A DNA stretch of 64,000 bases from assembly GCA_013396755.1 (NCBI GenBank), contig VWZF01004873.1:558001-622000 (forward strand), given 5' to 3'. Positions within the stretch are counted from its first letter, which is position 1. Each line of letters begins with the position of its first letter. This document shows positions 48,001 to 60,170 of this stretch, piece after piece. A program made the translations under genes and the position numbers. The notes under the pieces are model-generated. The model saw nothing but the letters and a program-made list of their open reading frames with translations, had not been told where the DNA came from and did no database searches. This DNA comes from Sclerurus mexicanus. Lineage: Eukaryota; Chordata; Aves; Passeriformes; Furnariidae.

Positions 48001-51000
48001 CATTCCTAGAAGCCAAGAACTTCTGTTCCAAGATGTCACTCATCTAAGTCTCAGAATAAACAAATTGTGTATGTCCAATCATATACAATTGGCAGGGCTT
48101 GAATCAGACCCACTGAGAATTCAGTGGCCCTGTATCCTTGAGGCAGGCACTCCAGACACAGACAACATGAATATATTTGCATTCTTCCTCCTGAGAATAT
48201 CCATCTCCTCTACCTCTGGAGAACGGCACACACACTATCCCATTTCTCAATTCATCTGGCAGAAGCTGAAGTGATTCATGGAAAAAGTATTCACTGAACT
48301 AGGAGCTGGAAATCTGTCTTCATTGTAAAAATCATTCTTTGGCCCACAAATTCAAATGAAGACTGTAGACACCCAAGCCATCTCTCTCAACTCTTTTGGG
48401 TTACATCTTCTCTCAGCATCTAGATGAAAGTCTTAGTCAGAACTCGTAGTCTAACGAGCTGCTCAGAATTAATACTCAAAGCAGTTATCTGTCACAAGCA
48501 TCTCCAAACTTACAATGCCAATAAAGACTTTCACAGAAGCAACTTAATGAGGTGAGAACTCCTTGTCTTGGCTCCTTGCACAGTATCATGTGCTACAGAG
48601 ATGTGACACAGCTCTGGGCCAGAGCCTTTGTGTTTCCTGTAACCGACCTTAAGTCATAAACCTTCTTGGTCACAGTCCCCTTGGGGATCCACATACATCA
48701 GCTACAAACCCAGAGCCTCAAAAAACATGAGGTGTTTCCATACACCCTGCACAGCTCCCAACACCGAAGTGGGTTTTATATATTCACCCTGACAACTCAG
48801 CCCATTATCTTTGCTGTCACTCACCTCCATATGATCTGGCTTCTGTTGCACTGCAGCCTCAAAGAGCAAGACAGCATTGGGGAGGTCACCTTCCTCTAAT
48901 CGCTTCCGCCCCTCTTCAAATGCATCTGGGTGATCTCTCATGGGATTATCTTCCTCAAACTGGTATCCCTACCAGGGAAGACAGACAGGGGCTAATGCTA
49001 GGAGACAGGCTTAGGGAGAAGAGCAATCTTTACAGCACATCACACTCTAGTCTTGATGCATCAGGAACACTCAAAGTGAAGACCAGACAGCATCTCATCC
49101 TCACTGCTAATTTGCAGTAGATCAGAGAACAATGGTTCTTCTTCCTGCAAGCTCTGCACTGAAAAATTCTCACAATCCAGACCTGGAACAAGTTGCCACA
49201 GAACCAAAATGCTTGGTATGGATCTTATTGGCTTGGGAAGGGGTAGGGAGAGGGGCAGAGACAGGGCCATGGGCCTCAACACTTGCACTCATTGCATAGA
49301 AACCCTGCATTCACTGGTATTTGGTGCTGGACAAGAACCAGACAGCATCTGCAGACAAGCCTAAGTGAAAACAGTATTTAACCCATAGCTGATCTTGGAC
49401 GAGAGTGTGAGAGCAAAAGACCAGTGTGAGAAGGAACCCTACCAGCACTTAGGGTCTGTGGAGCTCACATGTGAGGCAGACACACTGCCAGTCTCCTCAA
49501 GGTAGCCCACTACAACAGTGCTAGGGTGGAGAGACCCTTTTCTCCATTACCTTGTCATATGACGAGGAGCTGAGGTCTTCATAATCAGAGAGCCAAGGGT
49601 GAGCCTCTGCATCTCTCTTAGCCATCTCCTCACACTCTGCCTGGAGTTTGTCCCAGAAGTCCACATCTGACTAAAGGGAGAACAGAATGTGACTAGAGTA
49701 ACTCAACCGTAAACTCAGGTCTATAGACATGCCAAAGAACTCCCTCTTAAATGTTTCCATCTCTCCTCATAGCATGCAAAGGAGAGAGGCAACCCTACCA
49801 TGGGCACTCAGTTGGCACCCCAGCCCTCCTCCTCAGTCAGCTTTACCTCCACAGCAGCCTTTGCCTGCTCAAATTCCGTATCAAGAGTTGACATGTTTCC
49901 AGATCGCGCAAATTGATCCACCCAGGCATCGGATGCCCCCTGGGAGTTTGGAAACAGAAACACACCTTTCTTTTTAGATTTTGGCTACCTCAGGGCACAT
50001 CCCAAAACAGCAGGAGGGTCTGTGATGACCCTTCCTCCCCATCAGTAAGAACTGATGGCCTATAAAGTGGGAAAGAGTTCATCTGAATCTCCTCTTCCTC
50101 CCAGACACTATGGGAGATGAGAAAACTCAAACTGTCCAAATATATTCCCAGCTTCTGGCTAGACTCTGCTAAGAGCCCAACAGACCCTCCCTTGTCTCCC
50201 TCAGCATTGCTGATAATTGAATTTGTCATTCTCCCTTGCTCCCAGACTGTGCACTGTGGCAAAAAGCTTTCTTTCTTCAGAGCATACAGGCCTGGGGCTC
50301 CTACCTGCTGCTGTATAAACTCAGCTGCCCATTGCTCTGCCTGATCTTGGTCTCTGTGAGTCACCTGATTAGCTTCGATCGATACCCTCCCATCTCCGAT
50401 CTGGCGGACAAACTTTAGGAACTGCAGCAGAGAAATGAAACAAGGGTGGAGCTGCGCAGATGCTGCGCCAACAAGCCCTCTGCCCATGCCCCCCTCCTTC
50501 ACTAAGAGGGCTTCTCTCTGCAAAGCGAGCACAAAAGGCCCGGAGAGGTGGGGAAGACCAGACTTCAGGGGACTCATATGGTAGAGTGGATAACAACTAC
50601 AGTAGATTGTAGAGTTCAACTTCCAGGTATCAGGGAAGAAATGGAAACACAGGACAATAGGAGGCTTTATTCCTTTACTGTCTTCACGCCTCTCAATTCC
50701 CCACACCCCTTATTCGCAGTAATATAATTATTACCAATGATATAATTACTAATTGACAGTAGTAATTCATCTCTCAGCCCCAGTCAGGAGATTTCTCACC
50801 TCAGTATTTTTGAGTTTTGGATCATCCACTTTAGAGAGGAAATCAGTAACAGTTTTCTTAAGATCATCCTCAGGTTGATATTCCTCATACCTGCATTCAG
50901 AGGCAGTAAAAGGGAATGAGATGGTCTGATGCCAGGCAACAGTGAACTCTTTCACCAACTACAGTGCACAAAATGGGCCAGACAACAGTATTGAGGGATA

Positions 51001-54000
51001 CAACTCCTCCTCAAAGATTCTGGGATTCTCCTACGTGATTCAGTACCACTATACATCTGTAAAAATTCAAACTTACTACTAAGTTAACTGTGCAAGTTAA
51101 CTGATGCAAACAGTAGCAGAATTAAACAATTACAGAGTCAGCACAGTTCTGCAGAGCAGTCTGGATTCACTGGCAAGCTCTCATGCTATCAGACACTGCA
51201 AGTTTTAGCACTACCAGAAACAAGGTCATATGTCCAGGAACAAAGAAAGTAGGTCATGCCCACTGAAGAGGAAAACAGTGCCTTGGAAAAGCATCAGCTC
51301 CGCAGAGGATTGAGGGCTCACAGCAAGCATAGAACTCAATATGTTGTCTATCTTACAGCAGGACAGGACCAGTTCTAGGTGTTACCACTATATTCTTGGG
51401 GAAGTCTTTGGAAGTGGTAGCAATAATTCAGGAATGTCCATTATTTGCAAAAAGGTACCGTAAAAAGCAAGAGCTAGGAGGAAGAAGGATCCAAATATGC
51501 AAAATCTCTTTTAGGGAAAGATCTAAGAAGTCCAAGTTGCCTGTGTGTGTTTGGCTTAATTGAAAATTTGACTGTACTCAAGAGGTACCTACAGAGAGAT
51601 GACCTGCAGTAGTAGATCATTCTTTAATCTACCAGAAAAAAACACATTAAAAGTAATATCTAGACAGTTGATTCTAGAAATATGTCAAGGAAAGGCTGAA
51701 AGTGATTTCGCAGATAGCGAGAATAAAGTGATGAAAGTTTACAACTAGTAGAGTCTAGTAATTGAAATCTCTAAATCTGAAAGAGCATCCATTGTGGAAA
51801 AAAGTTCCTGAGCTCACTCCTGAAATCACATTAAGGAGCTTTGCATTAAGCGTGAGATTAAGTTAGCCTACATGATCAAAATCTCCTCCTGAAACTAGAG
51901 AACAGAAAAGTTAGAATCTCTTAAAAACTTCAGTCTCCAAGCATGGTTTCCTCCTCTTTATGAAACCAAAGGGCTGAGAACATCATTTTAGGTCAAATGA
52001 CTCGAAAGCATTCAGGCCACAGCAGACTTCTATCATCTATCCAAACTTCACCCACACAAGTACCTAGCAGCAACAGCTAGTCTTGACAAGTCAGACTCAC
52101 CATTTATCTGCCAAAGACTGATCTTCCGATTCCCCAAGCCACAGTTTCTCCTCTGACTGCTCCAAGTATTCTTCTGCCCACTTGGCAGGAGACACAGACA
52201 GTGGATCTGCATAGGACATCAGGAAGAATGGGAAGGAAAGTAAGACAGGCAGACCATCACTTCTTTGTTTATGCTTGTTTCTTCTGATCTCATAATCAAG
52301 CCTTAGGTTCAGACATTGTATTAATACAAATGCCACTGTAGAGACAATAAACTTCTGATTTTCTACTTTAATATCGTAACTTATTCATCTGCTACCTGTG
52401 GGATACTACATAGGTCAAGAAAAGTAGCAATGCATTACAAGTATCTGTCAAAAGCACAGCCTACAAAAAGTACTAGGTTTTCATCAGAACTTTCTCAAAG
52501 ACCTTTGCAAATGCCAATTTATGTTCCCAGAAATATAAAGAGTGAAGGTCAAAGAATGGGACTACCCAGCTTCCTACAGTGGCAGCTCCAGGAGAAGAGA
52601 ACAGCATCTATTTAAATCTCACTCATAATTTCCAGATTAGGACACGGACGATAACAGGATCCTATTCCAAACACAGCTCTATACACAATGCAGGATGGCC
52701 TTTGAGATAAAGCACTGGCTTGCTTGAAATAGGAAATTTAACCTCTGGAGCAGAAACATTCACTTTGCCCATTTCCAGGGTGTAACACCCCTCTACCTCC
52801 ATGCAACTGACACAAAATACCTGGCCAAAGCACACTAAACAATATTTACCTTTGTACCAAAGGCAAATTTAGCTTTCGGAGAGGGAATTAAAGACCATGT
52901 AAGCAAGAAACAGTACCAGACAATCTCCAAATTGCATCAGTTTAATCATAATTTTTATAAAAGCAGTTTAAATAGAATGCTTCTCCTAAATTCTCCAAGT
53001 AACCTAAGCTAAAACCAGAAGACCCTTACACCTAAATAAAAGCTCCCACACCACACTGTTCACTACTTGGCTAAGCCATCACAAAGCAGCTTCCCTACCT
53101 GCCACCCCATTAAAGCTGCTACAGGAAACACTGACTGCTAGGCCCAAAGCAATACTCCAATTTCACATTCGTTAACTCCTCACTATACACAGACATGTGA
53201 CTGGACATCATCTTGACAGTAATTCCAAAAGGGACACATCACCTGTCACTTCAGCAATGAACTCCTGTGACCAGTCAGCCTCATTGTAATCTGAAGAGAC
53301 ATCACCAGCACTATCTGCTGCAGCCAAGAATTCCTGGGTCCAGTTTTCAGACAGAGCCAGGGCTGCCACACCTGGAGCTACACAAAGGAAAAAAAAAACA
53401 GAAGTGAGGGTTGGAGCACTCAAAAGCATCATTTAAGCGTTCCAGGCTAGCCCACATCACCTCTTATCTTTCCCTTTTTGTTAGAATAAAATCACAGAGA
53501 CATTCCACTTGGAAGGAACCTATGGAGGTTGTTAGTGTTCTCACAGCATGCTAACACAAAAGCTAAAGATTAGGTTGCCCAGGGCATTCATCAGGTAATT
53601 TCTAAACTTGTTCAAGGCTGGCAATTTCCCAGCCTCCCTAGGCACCTGTTTCAGTAGGGAACTGCCTCCTCCAAAGCAAGAAATGTTTCCATACAAGTAG
53701 TCAGTTCCTCTTTCCACAAGTTGTGTCAATTGCCTTCTGGCTATAGCTATGAAGATCCTGACCATTGCTGCTGAAGACAGAAATGAGATACTCCACTCCA
53801 CTGCCCCTTAGCCTCCTCTTCCCCAGTCTAAATATGTCCAGTTTCCTCAGTCTTTCCTCTTATAACATGTATTCCTGCCTCTGAATACGCTCCTGATCTC
53901 CACTGAACTTGTTCCAGTAGATCAGTGTACCAGGAAGCCCAAATCTGGAAACTATACTCCAGATACAATCTAAGTGCTGAAGAGATGGGAACCACCCTGC

Positions 54001-54966
54001 TAAGAGCTTAACAATTATACCAAGGTCTTTTCCAGCTCTCCAGCTACTCCAGTTCCCCTCACCTCGCTGAGGGGCCTGTCGGAAGCTTGACTGTTCAATC
54101 TCTTGCATCTCAGCCAACAGGTCATCCATCTTAAAGGTCTGGGGTGCACGGGACAGTAAAGGGCCATTCTGCGATTGCAGAAACTCTCCAACCAGCTGCC
54201 AGACAGAGATGGATTACAAACATTGCACAAAACGGGAACAGGCAGAGCCATGGAGCATGAGAAGAAGAAATGGCCTTGTCAGAAGGAAAGATTAGCATCA
54301 GGTAAGGCAAAAAATAACACGTAGTGTTGATGAGAAAAGCTTTAAGGAGATGAGTCAATCTGGTTTTACCTCATCGTCGGTGGCCGCTCCCAGTGGTTTG
54401 GATACCTGCAGGGAACAGCGGGCAATTGTGTCAACAGTTTTGATCCCCATACCCCCCTCCATACACACATTGCGACCCAATTAGATTTTACATCTTAGGC
54501 TTAGGCTGTCAACATTTTTTGCATTAGCTGCCTGCTAAAGCTAAAGGACCAGGAACACTTTTGAGGGATCCTGTCCAACCTGCCTCCACCACTGTGTGGC
54601 TCAGGATGGTGACAGCAAGGCTGTATGTTCACCAGACCCACCAGCACCGCCTGAGCGCCCACCAACACGCCCGCAGCCCTGCGCCGGGTGACCCCCGGCC
54701 TCCTCCCTCACAGAAATGCCGCACTGCCCCTTTCTGCACGGACAGTGCCCCCGCACCGCCCTTCACAGCCCACCCCCGCCCCGGGCAGGACCCACACCCG
54801 GCGCAGCAACACTCACGGCAGCGGCTTCGGGAGCGCCGGGGGGCCAGGCCAGCGGGCCCTGCAGCCCCTCCTGCCGCAGGGCTTTGTCCTGCGTGAAGTG
54901 CCCCGCCAGCTTCATCAGGGGGTTGGAGCCCCCGCACTCGGGCTCCACCAGCTCCCTCATGGCCAT
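45059..54966 (-). CDS. PEX5: PEX5, peroxisomal targeting signal 1 receptor
   Basis: Cytosolic receptor that binds PTS1 (SKL-type) cargo and delivers it to the peroxisomal docking complex. Fifteen coding exons, all with GT..AG ends and consistent phases: 54817-54966, 54370-54405, 54063-54195, 53243-53377, 52101-52206, 50800-50890, 50305-50421, 49847-49939, 49551-49670, 48825-48968, 46660-46730, 46286-46501, 45981-46146, 45629-45786, 45059-45260. They join to 1,938 bases, 645 residues plus TGA. Cys11 (MAMRELVEPEC), the residue ubiquitinated for recycling, is present. Pentapeptides WTQEF, WSQEF, WAEEY, WAAEF, WVDQF and WLSDY match the WxxxF/Y PEX14/PEX13-binding repeats. Exon 7 (50305-50421) is the alternatively used exon of the long isoform linked to PEX7 binding. 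From exon 10 onward lie the TPR repeats, ending in ADARDLPTLLQAFGLQQ. The start has a good Kozak context (GCCATGG). Upstream exon(s) probably lie in the assembly gap. Confidence 0.98.
46731..48824 (-). other. PEX5: PEX5 intron 10, about 2.1 kb
   Basis: The largest PEX5 intron in this window. No nested gene or recognisable repeat family was seen. Confidence 0.7.
50891..52100 (-). other. PEX5: PEX5 intron 5, about 1.2 kb
   Basis: No repeat family or nested gene recognised. Confidence 0.7.
52207..53242 (-). other. PEX5: PEX5 intron 4, about 1.0 kb
   Basis: Nothing recognised beyond splice signals. Confidence 0.7.
53485..53995 (-). mobile_element. Old CR1 fragment in PEX5 intron 3
   Basis: A diverged reversed CR1: 'aaaatcacagagacattccacttggaaggaacc', 'ttgcccagggcattcatcaggtaatttctaa', 'ttagcctcctcttccccagtctaaatatgtccagtttcctcagtc', 'gaacttgttccagtagatc'. 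Same orientation as PEX5. Confidence 0.82.
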
Positions 54967-55057
54967 GGCGCCGCGCGGGCGGCCGGGGACGCGAGGGACG
55001 GTCGGCGCCGAACCCCGCCGCGCCTGCACCTGGCAGCGGGGCGGCAGGACCGCGGGT
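54700..55057. promoter_or_regulatory. PEX5: CpG-rich 5' end of PEX5 (cut by a gap)
   Basis: High GC and many CpG around and upstream of the start codon, as expected for a housekeeping promoter. The sequence stops at the gap, so no start site can be placed. Confidence 0.75.
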
Positions 55058-55778
55058 NNNNNNNNNNNNNNNNNNNNNNNNNNNNNNNNNNNNNNNNNNN
55101 NNNNNNNNNNNNNNNNNNNNNNNNNNNNNNNNNNNNNNNNNNNNNNNNNNNNNNNNNNNNNNNNNNNNNNNNNNNNNNNNNNNNNNNNNNNNNNNNNNNN
55201 NNNNNNNNNNNNNNNNNNNNNNNNNNNNNNNNNNNNNNNNNNNNNNNNNNNNNNNNNNNNNNNNNNNNNNNNNNNNNNNNNNNNNNNNNNNNNNNNNNNN
55301 NNNNNNNNNNNNNNNNNNNNNNNNNNNNNNNNNNNNNNNNNNNNNNNNNNNNNNNNNNNNNNNNNNNNNNNNNNNNNNNNNNNNNNNNNNNNNNNNNNNN
55401 NNNNNNNNNNNNNNNNNNNNNNNNNNNNNNNNNNNNNNNNNNNNNNNNNNNNNNNNNNNNNNNNNNNNNNNNNNNNNNNNNNNNNNNNNNNNNNNNNNNN
55501 NNNNNNNNNNNNNNNNNNNNNNNNNNNNNNNNNNNNNNNNNNNNNNNNNNNNNNNNNNNNNNNNNNNNNNNNNNNNNNNNNNNNNNNNNNNNNNNNNNNN
55601 NNNNNNNNNNNNNNNNNNNNNNNNNNNNNNNNNNNNNNNNNNNNNNNNNNNNNNNNNNNNNNNNNNNNNNNNNNNNNNNNNNNNNNNNNNNNNNNNNNNN
55701 NNNNNNNNNNNNNNNNNNNNNNNNNNNNNNNNNNNNNNNNNNNNNNNNNNNNNNNNNNNNNNNNNNNNNNNNNNNNNN
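55058..55778. other. Assembly gap (721 N)
   Basis: An unbroken run of N. Open frames reported across it are meaningless. It lies where the PEX5 core promoter and any non-coding first exon should be. Confidence 1.
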
Positions 55779-55843
55779 GCACTGCTGCCCGTGGCACTGC
55801 TGCCCGTGGCACCGCTGCCCGTGGCACTGCTGCCCCTGTCACC
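55779..55843 (+). repeat. 15-bp GC-rich minisatellite
   Basis: About four units of GCACTGCTGCCCGTG with minor changes, directly abutting the gap. The array probably continues into it. Confidence 0.92.
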
Positions 55844-55954
55844 GCCCCACCCTGCTCCCCCAGCCCCCGGGCCGGTCCCCGAGGGATGTGCCCCTCTCTA
55901 CTGGAGCGAAGCGGTGTGTATATGGTATATGTCATGCACATCTCGTTGGAGATA

Positions 55955-56056
55955 TATATATAGATATAGATATAGATATAGATATAGATATAGATATAGA
56001 TATAGATATAGATATAGATATAGATATAGATATAGATATAGATATAGATATAGATA
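55955..56056 (+). repeat. (GATATA)n hexanucleotide array
   Basis: About 16 near-perfect copies of ATAGAT/GATATA, from 'gatatatatatagatatag' to 'tagataaaaaa'. Confidence 0.97.
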
Positions 56057-56086
56057 AAAAAATACGTATGTGTTTCCGTATATTTG

Positions 56087-56420
56087 CAGATACGAGGAGA
56101 TGTGTATGGTATGTGTATCTGAGATATGTATGCATATACAAAACATGTATATGGTATGTATATCTGAGATGTGTATGCATATACAAAACATGTATATGAT
56201 ATATATATGAAATATGTATGTGTGTATATATATCTATACGAGGTATGTATAAGGTGTGTATATCTGAGATACATATATATAATAGATATATACATGGCAT
56301 GTTCTGTATACATCTATTTGCAAATGTATGTAAATATGTATACATTCTCATATATATATTCGAGATGTACATAGTACATACATGTATGTATGTGTGTATA
56401 TATGTAAATGAATGTATACT
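56087..56420. repeat. AT-rich imperfect repeats beside the hexamer array
   Basis: A unit of roughly 58 bases (containing 'gtatctgagatatgtatgcatataca' and 'aaacatgtatatggtatg') occurs twice at 56105-56215, then grades into degenerate TATA/TGTA words. Probably minisatellite decay. Confidence 0.8.
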
Positions 56421-57699
56421 ATATCAGCACATGCTCGTGCAGCTGACAGACTAATATTTATTTTATAGTGTGCTCTGGGATCATTACAAGGTTGCAGCTG
56501 GCAGCCACAGGTTAAAAGTGCCTGCATTTGACTGAAAAGTATAGGATGGCTTTTCAGATAAGCCATAGAAATGTCAGCTACTTCATGGCCTTGATCCTTC
56601 TACATGTGTGACTCCAAAGGCAGGTCAAACCACCTGGAAAATCAAAGGTCGTTTGTGTATAGCCTCTAAAAGAACAGGAGAAGCACAAAGAGGGGTTTGC
56701 ATGATGTGTACTGCCTACCATGGCATTAGGGCAGTGCTGCTCCAAGATAAAACCAAGAGACCACCCAAAGACACAGAGGACAGCGGTATAAGTATTGAGA
56801 CAAGTCATGGACAGAAACCCAAAAGCCATCACAGACTGAGCAGAGAAAAAGTCAAGTTTTGATTTATAAACGTTTATAACAAAGTCTTGGAGTACGCCCA
56901 TGACACCAGCCCATGATACCAGTCCAGCCTGGACTGCTGGTTCAGGACAGGGACTTGGAAAGACTGCTCTGTAAAAAAAGTCTCCACAGCCTCCCTTTTG
57001 AGGCCGAGCAGCAAGAACAGCCCCATAGGGAGTGCCCACAGTGTCATCACTGCCATTTGCAGGGCCAAGAAACACTACAGAAAAATGTACTCTCTCTTCT
57101 CTTTCCCTCTTTCTCTTCTCCAGGGAAGACAGTTTTTTCCTGTTTCTTGACTGCCTTCAGGGTCACCAAGAGTTTTGTAAAGCAGTGCTCATTGTTGAAC
57201 CTGTTCCAGCATTGAGCAATCTTTGGTCTAGTGAAAATGACGTGGTACCATTTGCACCAGGCTAAAGACAGCCTGTAGTGTAGGAGGCCTTCAGAAAGCA
57301 TCTTCTGTGACTCAGTCATAGTTTGCCATTGCTTAAGAGTGAGGTGCAGGTGCCCCTCCTCATGAAGGTACAGAAAGAGACCTTCCAGAGCAAGACTTTC
57401 TAGGTCTTAGACACAGAGCAAAGGAGAGAGAAGGAGAAGTGAGATGGCCCCATTTATCCCTTACAGTCCCAAAAGACTGTGATGATACTGAAAGGACCAG
57501 AAGTGGCAATGGTGGCAAAGCATCCAGGACAACCACAGCTATAGCTCTTGGTGAATAAGTGTCCTGCTGAAGCCACAACTATTGCTGTTAGCAGGCAGAA
57601 AGCAAGGGGCCTGATCTAAAGTCAACAGGAAAAGAAGCAAAATCAATTGACCTTTGCATGTGAAGTGTAAATAATTTGGCAGTAGGAAATTAAATATTA
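56421..57699. other. Intergenic, nothing recognised
   Basis: Between the PEX5 promoter gap and the old LINE. The minus-strand frame at 56578-57075 has no recognised similarity. Confidence 0.45.
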
Positions 57700-59200
57700 G
57701 GGGTCCTTAATACCTCTTGGAGAGGTGAGAGAAGCAAACTGTACAGCTCGCAAAAAGGCTGTTCCAGGGTCTGCATCCTTCAACCAGTTTAAGTTTGACG
57801 GTACCCAATACTATGCTGAATTTCCTGGACCTGATGGAGACCAGTGACAAAATACAGGTCTCTGCCTAGCTATTCCCCATCCTGATTTTGTAACATTCAT
57901 TTTTCCTTTTCTAATACAGAACTTTGCATATGCTTATATTAAATGGTGTTCTACTCTTTCAGGCTATTTCTCCCATTGATCAAGATCATTTGAATAAGAA
58001 TTTTCTCTACCAAATGCATTGCGACCCCTCTCAGGTTAGTGTTGTCCACAAATTTAATAGGCACACTTTCTAGTCCACTGTATAAATCACTGAAAAAACT
58101 ATTAATAGCACAGTGAAGACAGATCTCTGCAGGACTCCTGCTTGATACTTTTCTCCGGTTAGACAGGTTAGCATCAAAAACTAGTCTTAGAATTTTCTAA
58201 TGAGCGTCAGACTCTCCTAACACTGATTTCAGTAGATCCAGTTTCCCATGTTTCCTAACTTGTTTGTTAGACTGTCAGATGAAACAGAATAAAAATCCCT
58301 ACTGAAGTCAAAATACTTAACATCTATTGTTACTTTCTTATCCATAAGGCCTGCTAGTCTGCCATGAAAGATTAGTTTGACTTGATTTCCTTTTCTGGCA
58401 AATGGAAAATGTGAGTTGTCTGTTTCATGTTTATTTGTTCCAGTGTCACAGGGGGAGGCAGCAAAGGGATGCTGGCTGGTCAGTAATTAATCAGATAGAT
58501 GATTTATTATTATTATTATTATTATTATTTAATAACCAATATATTTAGCCCCTTCTAGTCTCCTAAATCTCTCCATTATCTAGATATCTCAAAAATAACT
58601 GCCAGTGAGCCTGATGTTGCTTCAGACAGTTTTCCAACCATCACAGAATGAAGTTCATCAGGCCTGACTGGTCTGAAAAGATTGACTTTGTATGAGTGTT
58701 TAGAAATGTAGAATGACTTTTCCCCCACTTGCAATCAGTGCTATTTAAGATATTCACCAAGCCACCATCACAGTGAAGACAAATGAAAAATACTTGCAAC
58801 TTCTTGCTATCTTTGACCAATTTCTGATTTCACTGACCAGAAAGCCAGTTTTTTTACTGTTCTTCCCCTCACTGACCTTGTAGTGACAGGCACTACTGAT
58901 GAGTTGATAGTTCTTTTCCACCACAGATAAGGTACTCATTTCCTTTTTGAAGTATCTTTGTAGTTAACTGGAGTCAGTTGCCATGTCTCCCTCAATTCCT
59001 TGTTCTCTTGACTAAACACTGTGGGGTTTTTTTCAATCCTCCTACTTAGATGGCCAATGTAGTTATTCCTCTCTGTGGGTTTACTTCCCCAAGTTTGCCC
59101 CTGTTGTAGCAGCATGTGTCCAAACTGGACGCTCCACCCTGTGTGTTGCTTGGTGTGAGTGAAGTCACAGCAGTACAGAGTTGATCTGACAGCTTGTTTC
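57700..59200 (-). mobile_element. Ancient CR1/L3-type LINE remnant
   Basis: Reversed LINE text typical of old amniote CR1/L3: 'ggctatttctcccattgatcaagatca', 'gttagtgttgtccacaaatttaataggcacactttctag', 'cagtgaagacagatctctgcaggactcctg', and near 58770 'cagtgaagacaaatgaaaaatacttgcaacttcttgctatc'. Heavily diverged. An (ATT)n run sits at 58503-58530. Confidence 0.7.
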
Positions 59201-59739
59201 ATCTGACCTACAGGCTATCCTTCTAAACACATAAACTGATATGATGTGTGCCTTTTTGGCAGTAGCATGATGTTGATGTACGTTCTGCTTTTCATAAGAA
59301 AGATGATGAACTCTGACACCCTCTGAAACTGTGCATTTGCAAAAGCAACAGAGGATCTTTAGGCCTGAATATTCCCCATCTTTGGCGCAGTGATCCTTCA
59401 GACTTCAAAATCATGGGTCTCATTTGTTCGGAGGGGTTTTGTTTGGTTGGTTTTTGGGTTTTTTTTGTCTAGAGAGCACTGTCCCGTTTTCATATGAACC
59501 CAAACATCCAAGGAGGCATCCGTGGGTCCCGTGAGCAACGATGGGAGTCGGGAACGACTTGGCTCTGCTCCTGGACCCATCACTTCCCTGTGGTCAAGAA
59601 AAAAAAGTTTGGCGCTCTGCCTTGGCTCCTCTACTTGCAAAACTAATCCGAGTTTGTTTGCGTTTGGGGGCTTAGGAGGAGTGGGGGGTGGGTGGCGGTG
59701 ATGGTGTGGGGTGTTCCTCTTTTTTGCCTTTTAATGGCA
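59201..59739. other. Intergenic upstream of the carrier promoter
   Basis: No repeat or gene recognised. GC content rises from about 59640. Confidence 0.5.
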
Positions 59740-59886
59740 GAGGCTGGAGCGGGCGGGCAGAAGGAGGTGCCTGAGGGATGCAAACTGCGCTCCCCGCTCC
59801 GCGCCCCCGGCTCGCAGCGCCCCGAACGCCTCCCCCGCCCGGCTCGGGGCCGGTCGGGGCTGCGGGCGGGCAGAGCGAGCCGAGCC

Positions 59887-59927
59887 ATGGCCCAGCACAG
59901 CACGCTGCTCCACCTGATCGCCGGAGG
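59887..59927 (+). CDS. First coding exon of an SLC25A33/SLC25A36-type mitochondrial carrier
   Basis: A 41-base exon: ATG in Kozak context (GAGCCATGG) encoding MAQHSTLLHLIAGG, with a strong donor GG|GTGAGTGG at 59927/59928. SLC25A33 and SLC25A36, the mitochondrial pyrimidine nucleotide carriers, start with a very similar short first exon of the form ..TLxHLxAGG that also stops just before the CGGT of the first carrier repeat. The CpG-rich setting fits a real promoter. The remaining exons, with the PxD/ExxK carrier signatures, were not found before the end of the window, so intron 1 must exceed 4 kb or the gene is incomplete. Which paralogue it is cannot be decided from 14 residues. The gene diverges head to head from PEX5, about 4.9 kb apart. 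Confidence 0.7.
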
Positions 59928-59994
59928 GTGAGTGGCCCCGGGACGCGCGGGGGTTGCCCTGGCGCGGGACTCGCTTTGCTGCGGGGACGAGACA

Positions 59995-60122
59995 CGGGAC
60001 AGGAGCCCCTTCCTGCTCTGCTGTCCCCCTGGGATGATCCGCGGGACAGGAGCCCGTTCCTGTTCTGCTGTCCCCCGGGGATGATCCGCGGGACAGGAGC
60101 CCCTTCCTGCCCCGCCGTCCCC
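59995..60122 (+). repeat. 47-bp minisatellite in the carrier intron 1
   Basis: GGGACAGGAGCCCCTTCCTG... repeats at exactly 47-base spacing (units from 60001, 60048 and 60095), about 2.7 copies with few substitutions, just after the first exon. Confidence 0.95.
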
Positions 60123-60170
60123 ACCCGGGCGGTCCCGGGAGGTGAATAAGGGGCGCCGCGAGGCGTCTCC

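Larger units (their letters stand above)
59740..60170. promoter_or_regulatory. CpG-rich promoter region of the carrier gene
   Basis: Dense CpG and GC-box-like words around the first coding exon. No TATA box is evident. Minus-strand open frames here are a by-product of high GC. Confidence 0.75.

Noticed and set aside
54688..56313. Open frames of 400-500 codons on both strands across 55058-55778
   Set aside because: They exist only because N codons are read as X. The flanking parts are PEX5 antisense, minisatellite and hexamer repeats.
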